NCBI GenBank assembly: GCA_041687295.1
Contig: JAWLCG010000007.1
Coordinates: forward strand, 1 to 34,490
Source: JAWLCG01 sp041687295
GTDB taxonomy: Bacteria > Planctomycetota > Phycisphaerae > SM23-33 > FEN-1343
Direction: 5' to 3'
Length of the DNA: 34,490 nucleotides
A program made the position numbers and the translations under genes. The number at the start of each line of letters is the position of its first letter. Position 1 is the first letter of the stretch. Positions 1 to 5,446 of this stretch are shown one piece after another. The notes beneath the pieces are model-generated. The model was not told where the DNA came from and ran no database searches. It saw only the letters and a program-made list of their open reading frames with translations.

Positions 1-52
1 CCCGGCCCACAGCAACAACAGCGGAATCCACATGAGGTAGCGCATGGCCGGG
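1..52. other. Short inverted segment carrying the signal-peptide end of the first gene
   Basis: The segment is bounded by a 7-bp inverted repeat, CCCGGCC at 1-7 and GGCCGGG at 46-52. Read on the minus strand from 45 to 1 it encodes MRYLMWIPLLLLWAG, a hydrophobic signal peptide running off the edge. Flipping 1-52 joins that peptide in frame to the Cys codon at 53-55 of the plus-strand gene, giving a lipoprotein-like end, LLLLWAG-C. In the orientation given, the plus-strand gene has an in-frame TAG at 38-40 and no signal peptide. This is either a fold-back error at the scaffold end or a real small inversion; the edge position favours an error. Confidence 0.75.
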
Positions 53-1501
53 TGCCGGCCGGAGACGGGCCCTGTCGGGCTGACCGTCGAGCCGCTGCCG
101 GTACAGCAGGCGCGGGCCTACCCGGAAACGGTCACCGGGCGGTTCGTGAGCCTGGCCGACTTCGAGCCGGCCGAGACCGGCGGCACGCCGCGCCCGCAGG
201 CCCAGCTGGAGCTGTTTCGGCTGGCGGGGCGCGACGGCGCGATCCGCTACGTCGCCATGCCGACTCGCACCGGCTCGGGGGCCCTGGCCGGCTCGCTCAA
301 CCCGGGCGCCTGGCTGCGATTCAACCCGGAGTTCCGCGACTGGCGGGCCTACACGCTGCTGAGCCTGGCCGTCCACAGCCCGACCGACCGCGACGACCTT
401 CGCATCGCCCTGTCCGCCGGGGGTGCGCGATGGGTCGGCCCGCCGCTGCTGACGCGGGCGGGATGGTCGACGGTGCTGGTGGACCTGGCCCGCCTGGATG
501 AGGAGGGCTTGGACCTCCGCCGGGTCGAGGCCGTCGAGCTGAGCTTCTCGGCGGCCGAGCGACCCGTCGCGTTCGGCCTGGACGATCTGATGCTGGTGGA
601 CAACACCCGCCGCATCCCCGGCACGCCCGTGGGAATGGGCCTGGTCCGCCGAGGGCTGGAGTACTCGCTGGCCCTGCCGGGCTGGCCCGAGCCGATCACC
701 TTTGGCCAGGACGACCAGGGCCTGTGGCGCACGGCCCCGCTGGCCCCGCAGCTGCGCCTGCATCGGCCGGGCGAGCCGGTGGCGACCGAGGGCGAGGATC
801 TCCGGGCCCTGGGCGAGAGGCGGATCGGGGCGATCGAGTTGCTGGAGGTCTCGCCGGTCCGCGTTCGGCTGCGAAACACGTGGTTCTTCCCCCCGCAGGC
901 CGGGGCGTGGCTCGACCCGGAGGTGCGGCAGGTCCGCTGGGACCACACCTTCTACCCCGATGGGCGCTGGGTTATGCAGGTGCTGCTGAGCAACGTCGGC
1001 GGTGAACCGGTCGAAGCAATAACACTCACGTTGCCCCAGCCGGCCGGCTGGTCGGACGGGCACATCGGGCCGACGATGACCGCGCCGCTGGAGGGCCCCG
1101 TGGGCGCCTGGAGCCTGCTGCTGACCCCGGCGACCGACGCGGGGTCGGCCCAACGCGCCAATTTCGCCCAGCCCCCTGCGGTGGGCATCCGCCTGGGCCG
1201 GGCCGTGCGGGCGGCCGGCGACGCCAACGGCGACGGCTTCGACGAGTCGCAGGGCTGTTACCGCGCCGAAGCCGTCGGCGGCAACGTTCGGCTGGAACTG
1301 GCCCCGGGCGCAGTGCCGCTGGTCCGCCCGATCGTGCTGGCCGAGGGGCCTTGGCGGGACGACGTCTGGGCCCAGTGCCAAGGCCTGCCCCTTCGGCCCG
1401 TCGCGCGGACCGACCGGGGCGCCATTGCCGTCGTCCCCGACACGCTGACCGCCCCGGCCCTGGTGGAGTTCACGGGCCCCATCGGGGCGCTGGACGAGTA
1501 G
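44..1501 (+). CDS. Putative secreted lipoprotein with carbohydrate-binding-like beta-sandwich; 5' end disrupted
   Basis: I do not recognise a named family. As written the ORF starts at ATG 44, three bases after an in-frame stop, but its true N-terminus is probably the inverted segment at 1-52, which would make it a lipoprotein with Cys at codon 53-55. Residues about 30-185 look like a galactose-binding-type beta-sandwich, ending in FGLDDLMLVDN, a pattern common at the end of such domains. The rest is beta-rich and without membrane segments. Near residue 395 there is GDANGDGFDES, an EF-hand or dockerin-like acidic loop that could bind calcium. A surface or periplasmic role in polysaccharide binding is inference. 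It is followed by a palindrome and a terminator-like hairpin before the rnfC-like gene. Confidence 0.6.
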   Translation: MAGCRPETGPVGLTVEPLPVQQARAYPETVTGRFVSLADFEPAETGGTPRPQAQLELFRLAGRDGAIRYVAMPTRTGSGALAGSLNPGAWLRFNPEFRDWRAYTLLSLAVHSPTDRDDLRIALSAGGARWVGPPLLTRAGWSTVLVDLARLDEEGLDLRRVEAVELSFSAAERPVAFGLDDLMLVDNTRRIPGTPVGMGLVRRGLEYSLALPGWPEPITFGQDDQGLWRTAPLAPQLRLHRPGEPVATEGEDLRALGERRIGAIELLEVSPVRVRLRNTWFFPPQAGAWLDPEVRQVRWDHTFYPDGRWVMQVLLSNVGGEPVEAITLTLPQPAGWSDGHIGPTMTAPLEGPVGAWSLLLTPATDAGSAQRANFAQPPAVGIRLGRAVRAAGDANGDGFDESQGCYRAEAVGGNVRLELAPGAVPLVRPIVLAEGPWRDDVWAQCQGLPLRPVARTDRGAIAVVPDTLTAPALVEFTGPIGALDE

Positions 1502-1518
1502 CCAACCCACCTGCGCCG

Positions 1519-1553
1519 TATGGAGTTCGGCGGCCTTGACGCCGCACTCCATA
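1519..1553. repeat. TATGGAG palindrome, copy 1
   Basis: A 14-nt arm at 1519-1532 faces an inverted arm at 1540-1553 across a 7-nt spacer, with one mismatch in the arm. The same arm (TATGGAGTGCGGCG in the other copies) occurs at 13751-13834 and 32012-32043, so this is a dispersed intergenic repeat. It lies 17 nt after the stop of the first gene. Confidence 0.8.
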
Positions 1554-1650
1554 TTGGGTCCGTCAGGTGGAGTGTTCTTCGGACGCTGGGGGCCAGGGTC
1601 GGCTGAGCACGCACCGGCGGAGGCTGGGATTTTGTCCTTCGCAACCCCCT

Positions 1651-1682
1651 CGAAAAGCCCACGGTTTCGGCGGGGGTTTTCG
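1651..1682 (+). terminator. Terminator-like hairpin between the lipoprotein gene and rnfC
   Basis: CGAAAAGCCC at 1651-1660 pairs with GGGGTTTTCG at 1673-1682 with one mismatch, leaving a loop of about 12 nt. The T-run lies inside the 3' arm. It would end transcription of the upstream gene just before the probable rnfC -10 box. The call rests on shape only. Confidence 0.4.
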
Positions 1683-1683
1683 G

Positions 1684-1689
1684 TACCAT
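1684..1689 (+). promoter_or_regulatory. Possible -10 box of the rnfC-like gene (leaderless arrangement)
   Basis: TACCAT ends 7 nt before the ATG at 1697, and no Shine-Dalgarno sequence lies between them. A transcript from this box would begin at or next to the start codon. No good -35 box is visible, so this is a weak call supported mainly by similar spacing at other genes here. Confidence 0.35.
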
Positions 1690-1696
1690 TGGGGCC

Positions 1697-3058
1697 ATGC
1701 GAATCCCCCACCCGGGCACCTTTGCCGGCGGGCTGGCCCTGCCGGAGGACAAGTCGGCGACACGGCACTCGCCGGTTCGGCCGCTGGGTCCGCTCGCGCA
1801 GCTGCGGGTGCCGCTGGAGCTCTGTGGCCCGGATCGCGCCGAGCCGACGGTGGCGCCGGGCGATCGGGTCGAAGCCGGGCAGGTCATCGCCCGCGCCGGC
1901 GAGCTTCCGGTGCGGTCACCGGCGACGGGTATCGTGCGAGCCCTGGGCCGGGGGCTGCTGGTGGGCGGGGCGGGCGGCCTGGTCGAGACGCCCACGGTGG
2001 ACCTGGCCGAACCCATGGGCCCCGAGGGCCCCGTGGTGGTCGCCAAGCCCTGCGTCTGGCAGGATCTGGAGCCCGAGGCCCTGCTGGAGCGGATCGCCGC
2101 GGGCGGCCTGGTGCGGTTTGGCCGGCCCGTCGAGCCGCTGCACGTCTGGCTGGCGCGGGCGCGGCGCCGGCGGGTCGACACGCTGATCCTCAACGGCATG
2201 GAGAACCAGCCCGCCCTGACGGCCAGCCATCGCCTGCTCGTCGAGCACGGGCCGGCCGTGCTGGAGGGGCTGGGGATCCTGGGCCAGCTGCTGGGCACGC
2301 GGCGGAGGCTGCTGGCGGTGGACCGCCGGCACATCGACGACTACCGCCACCTCGACGCCGCCGCCCGGGCCCACCGCGTCCAGCCGCTGGCGGTGCTGGA
2401 CAAGTACCCCGCCGGCCATGACATCCTGCTGACCCGCCTGCTGACGCGCCGCGAGGTGCCCCCCGGCCACGAGCCGCTGGATGTCGGGGCCGCCTGCGTC
2501 AGCCCCGAGGCCTGCCTGGCCCTGCACCGATGGCTGACCGCCGGCGAATCGACCCTGGGCCGCGTGGTCACCCTCGGCGGGCCGAGCGTCCACTGGCCCG
2601 GCAACTACCTCGTGCCCTTCGGCGCCCAGGCCGGCGATGTGCTGGCCAGCGTGGGCGCCCGCGAGGGCGAACGGCTCTGTCACGGTAGCCCGATGGCGGG
2701 GCTGGTGGTGGGCCCGGCCGTGCTGGTCGGACCGATGACCTCGGCACTGCTGGCCCTGGCCGAGCCGGCCGTCGAGCCGCCCACCGCGTGCATCCGCTGC
2801 GCCTGGTGCACCGACCACTGCCCGGTTCGGCTGGACGTGGCCAACCTCAACGACCTGTTCGAGATGGGCCAGCTCGACCGCGCCGGCCGCTACGGCGTGC
2901 AGGCCTGCCTGGGCTGCGGCGTGTGCAGCTTCGTCTGCCCGGCCCGGCTGCCGCTGACCCACCGCATGGCCCAGATGCGCCGCGCCCTGAACGCCCCGAC
3001 CGTGCCCGCCGCCGCCCTGCCGGCCGACGCCCGAGCCCTGGACGAGGTGACGCGATGA
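1697..3058 (+). CDS. rnfC: RnfC-like electron-transport subunit with two 4Fe-4S motifs
   Basis: The 453-residue protein follows the RnfC layout. An N-terminal TFAGGLALPEDK segment and a barrel-sandwich region (about 55-80) are followed by the central domain, the SLBB-like region and two ferredoxin motifs: C365-C368-C371-C375-P and C404-C407-C410-C414-P. DKYPAGHDILLTRLL (near 235) matches the conserved RnfC stretch. Two nucleotide/flavin-site signatures known from RnfC and NuoF are not intact: the GxGGAGFPT loop is replaced by GGLVRFGRP (136-144), and the usual AECEP is NGMENQP (166-172). It may therefore pass electrons without using NADH in the normal way. It overlaps the rnfD-like gene by 4 nt (ATGA). 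No RnfA, B, E or G gene is next to it. Confidence 0.85.
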   Translation: MRIPHPGTFAGGLALPEDKSATRHSPVRPLGPLAQLRVPLELCGPDRAEPTVAPGDRVEAGQVIARAGELPVRSPATGIVRALGRGLLVGGAGGLVETPTVDLAEPMGPEGPVVVAKPCVWQDLEPEALLERIAAGGLVRFGRPVEPLHVWLARARRRRVDTLILNGMENQPALTASHRLLVEHGPAVLEGLGILGQLLGTRRRLLAVDRRHIDDYRHLDAAARAHRVQPLAVLDKYPAGHDILLTRLLTRREVPPGHEPLDVGAACVSPEACLALHRWLTAGESTLGRVVTLGGPSVHWPGNYLVPFGAQAGDVLASVGAREGERLCHGSPMAGLVVGPAVLVGPMTSALLALAEPAVEPPTACIRCAWCTDHCPVRLDVANLNDLFEMGQLDRAGRYGVQACLGCGVCSFVCPARLPLTHRMAQMRRALNAPTVPAAALPADARALDEVTR

Positions 3059-4281
3059 CGCAGGTTACCTCCGCCGCCCGGGCCGCCGCCCAGGCCCTTC
3101 CCCGCGCCGGCTGGCCGCCGGCGCCGCTGCTGCGCGCCCCGGAGACCAGCGGCACGATCTTCCGGGTGACCACGCTGGCCGCCCTGGCGCCGCTGGGGGC
3201 GGGGCTGCTGTTCTTCGGCTACCGGGCGGCGATCCTGGCGCTGCTCAGCGTGGTCGGCTGCGTGGGCATCGAGGGGCTCTACTTCCGCATCACGCGAGCC
3301 CCGGCCCTGGCCGACCGCCGCCACGCGGTGCTCACCGGCGTGCTGCTGGCCCTGACCCTGCCGCCCCATGCCGCCTGGTACGTGCCGCTGGTGGGGGCAG
3401 CCTTCGCCATCCTCATCGGCAAGGCGATCTTCGGCGGCGTGGGCCACTTCCTCTGGCAGCCCGCCCTGGTGGGCCGACTCGCCATCGCCGGCCTGTTCGC
3501 CCTGCCGGTGCTCAACCCGGCCCAACCGAGCGACTGGCCTCTGCTGGCCCCCCCGCGGATATTCACCGGCGACGTCACCGACTGCCGCCCCACGACCCTC
3601 TACCAGGGCTGGGACCAGACGCCCCTGCCGGCCGGCGGAGAGGGCTTCCTGCTGCCGCGCCCCGTCCAGACGCTCCGCGGCCTGACCCATGGCGACTGGC
3701 CCGTCTATGGCAGCGTGCTGGAGGTCTTCGGCGACCTGCCGCCCATCCGCGACCTGCTGCTGGGGGCCACGCCGGGCGGCCTGGGCGAGACCTCCGCCCT
3801 GATCATCCTGCTGGCGGGCCTCTACCTGGTCTACCGCCACTACGTACCGGCCGTGCTGGTGATGGCCATGGTGACCGCGGCCGCCTTCACCGTCGCCATC
3901 GCCCCCATCCAACTGCTGGGCCCGACCGGGACGGTGAGGCTGGAGTGGCTGCCGATTACGCTCGAGCCGCTGGAGCACGGCTTCGCCTACGTCAGCTACC
4001 ACCTGTGCAGCGGTGAGCTGCTGCTGGCGGCGTTCTTCCTGGCTCCGGAGATGACCAGCCGACCGGTCACGCCGCGGGGCCAACTGGTCTTCGGTCTGGG
4101 CTGCGGGGTGCTGGCGATGCTGCTTCGACTGTACGGGCCCTTCCCGCTGAGCGGCTACCTGGCCGTGCTGGTGATGAACACCTTCACCCCGGTGCTGGAG
4201 CGGCTGACCCGCCCGCGGGTGCTGGGCCGGCCCCCGCTGTGGCAGCGGATGCTCGGCGGGCCCCGATACCTGCGCCGCTAG
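3055..4281 (+). CDS. rnfD: RnfD/NqrB-family membrane subunit
   Basis: The start ATG at 3055 overlaps the rnfC stop, giving a 408-residue protein translationally coupled to it. About eight to ten hydrophobic segments are seen. The family signature around residues 236-247, LGATPGGLGETS, resembles both the GAT flavin-attachment site of RnfD/NqrB (candidate covalent FMN threonine T239) and the P-G-x-G-E-T-S stretch of NqrB. The C-terminal part (FFLAPEMTSRPVTPRGQ, then a membrane segment ending in VMNTFTPVLERL) is typical of the family. RnfD normally works in a six-subunit ferredoxin:NAD+ or Na+-pumping complex, but only C and D are present here. The adjacent gene order supports a two-subunit module or partners encoded elsewhere. 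Confidence 0.85.
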   Translation: MTQVTSAARAAAQALPRAGWPPAPLLRAPETSGTIFRVTTLAALAPLGAGLLFFGYRAAILALLSVVGCVGIEGLYFRITRAPALADRRHAVLTGVLLALTLPPHAAWYVPLVGAAFAILIGKAIFGGVGHFLWQPALVGRLAIAGLFALPVLNPAQPSDWPLLAPPRIFTGDVTDCRPTTLYQGWDQTPLPAGGEGFLLPRPVQTLRGLTHGDWPVYGSVLEVFGDLPPIRDLLLGATPGGLGETSALIILLAGLYLVYRHYVPAVLVMAMVTAAAFTVAIAPIQLLGPTGTVRLEWLPITLEPLEHGFAYVSYHLCSGELLLAAFFLAPEMTSRPVTPRGQLVFGLGCGVLAMLLRLYGPFPLSGYLAVLVMNTFTPVLERLTRPRVLGRPPLWQRMLGGPRYLRR

Positions 4282-4298
4282 ACTATTCTCCTCTTGGA

Positions 4299-4396
4299 CC
4301 TGCGGGTGCGTTGGGCCGCGCTGGGGACGGCCCGACCCGATGCCCACGGAAGGCATTCCGTGGGCTTGGGCCGAATCCAGCTTGCGGACCCGCAGG
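4299..4396. repeat. Extended interrupted palindrome between rnfD and scpB
   Basis: The core is a perfect 10-bp hairpin, GCCCACGGAA at 4342-4351 and TTCCGTGGGC at 4356-4365, with the loop GGCA. Outside it, pieces CGGCCC/GGGCCG and GCTGG/CCAGC also pair, and the ends CCTGCGGGT (4299-4307) and ACCCGCAGG (4388-4396) close the structure. It may terminate the rnfCD transcript; there is no T-run. Confidence 0.6.
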
Positions 4397-4439
4397 CGCA
4401 ATCGACAGACGGTGTAACCGCTCGGCCCTGTGGCCGGCC

Positions 4440-4467
4440 TTGCAAATCCTGACGCGAAGGCTATCCT
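4440..4467 (+). promoter_or_regulatory. Sigma70-type promoter of scpB
   Basis: TTGCAA at 4440-4445 and TATCCT at 4462-4467 are separated by 16 nt. The -10 box matches the one before tRNA-Glu. It ends 10 nt before ATG 4478, so the transcript would have almost no leader. This argues for the ATG at 4478 over the in-frame GTG at 4430, which lies upstream of the promoter. Confidence 0.6.
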
Positions 4468-4477
4468 GAGACGCTCC

Positions 4478-5272
4478 ATGGAATGCAACGAGAACAACCT
4501 GCCGGAAGACCCCACCCCGCCGGTCGAAACGCCCGGGGCCCCCGCTGACCCGGCCAGTCCCGACGCGCGGGCCGAGGCGGAGGCGCCCCCGCGTGCCCCC
4601 GAGGCCGACCCCTCCCCCGAGGCCCCGCCCGAGCCGCCGGCGATGCTCGAGCTGACGGCGGAGGACCTCTCGGCCGTCGAGGCGGTGCTGTTCACCACCG
4701 ACAGCGCCCTGTCGGCGGCGAAGGTGGCCGAGGTCGTCGGCCTGGAGGCGGGTCGGCGGGCGGTTCGGCTGGCCATCGAGCGGCTCAACGCGCGCTACGC
4801 CGAGATGGGCTGCTCGTTCCGCATCGAGTCGCTGGCCGGCGGCTATCAGATGCTCACGCTGCCGGAGTACAACGACATCCTGGCCAGGCTGCTGAAGGTC
4901 CGCTCCGAGAGCAAACTCAGCCAGGCCGCCCTGGAGACGCTGGCGATCGTGGCCTACAAACAGCCCATCCTGCGGGCCGACGTCGAGGCCATCCGCGGCG
5001 TCAGCAGCGGCGAGATGGTCCGCAGCCTCATGGAGAAGGGCCTGGTCAAGATCGTGGGCCGGGCCGAGGAGATCGGCCGACCGATGCTCTACGGCACCAC
5101 CATGCGGTTCCTGGAGGTCTTCGGCTTGGCCGACCTGAAGGACCTGCCCAAGGTCGAGGAGCTCGCCCGCTTCGCCCGCCCCGCCGAGCCACCACCGGCC
5201 GAGCCGGCGCCCGACGAAGCCGAGCCGCCGACAGAGCCGCCCGCGGACACCGAGCCGCCGGCCGACACGTAG
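4478..5272 (+). CDS. scpB: Segregation and condensation protein ScpB
   Basis: ScpB binds ScpA and, with SMC, forms the condensin complex that organises and helps separate the chromosome. The 264-residue product has a proline- and acid-rich N-terminal tail of about 50 residues. The paired winged-helix core follows: TAEDLSAVEAVLF begins the first, LSQAALETLAIVAYKQP with the following IRGV the second. The family ending GRPMLYGTT...FLEVFGL is intact. The C-terminal tail (last about 35 residues) is Pro/Glu-rich and probably disordered. An upstream GTG at 4430 is in frame but lies before the best promoter. scpA, the usual neighbour, is not in the window. The stop codon lies inside an 18-nt tandem repeat. 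Confidence 0.93.
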   Translation: MECNENNLPEDPTPPVETPGAPADPASPDARAEAEAPPRAPEADPSPEAPPEPPAMLELTAEDLSAVEAVLFTTDSALSAAKVAEVVGLEAGRRAVRLAIERLNARYAEMGCSFRIESLAGGYQMLTLPEYNDILARLLKVRSESKLSQAALETLAIVAYKQPILRADVEAIRGVSSGEMVRSLMEKGLVKIVGRAEEIGRPMLYGTTMRFLEVFGLADLKDLPKVEELARFARPAEPPPAEPAPDEAEPPTEPPADTEPPADT

Positions 5273-5335
5273 GCCGGGCATCCCTCGTAGGCCGGTCATC
5301 CCTCGTAGGCCGGGTCGAGCGAAGCGAGGCCCGGC
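5268..5335. repeat. 18-nt tandem repeat (three units) ending in a GTAGG hairpin
   Basis: Units start at 5268, 5286 and 5304. The first two differ by one base (CGTAGGCCGGGCATCCCT form) and the third diverges after CGTAGGCCGGG. The first unit supplies the TAG stop of scpB. The third opens a hairpin, GCCGGG at 5309-5314 with CCCGGC at 5330-5335, whose loop contains GAGCGAAGCGAG. A similar loop recurs at 34420-34450. Confidence 0.75.
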
Positions 5336-5446
5336 AACGACGGCACCAGCGGTTTTCGCATGTCCCTATAACCCCGGGGTCTTGCAAGGACGATGCAGGG
5401 CCCGTTTTGGCAAAGCTTGACCCCCAGAGAGTCCGATAACAACCCT

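Noticed and set aside
4430..4477. GTG 4430 as the scpB start
   Set aside because: It lies upstream of the best promoter (TTGCAA-16-TATCCT), which ends 10 nt before ATG 4478. The extra residues have no ScpB similarity.
2890..4788. Minus-strand open frame of about 630 codons across the rnfD-like gene
   Set aside because: The plus strand has clear RnfC/RnfD and ScpB motifs there; the minus product is repetitive Gln/His/Arg-rich sequence.
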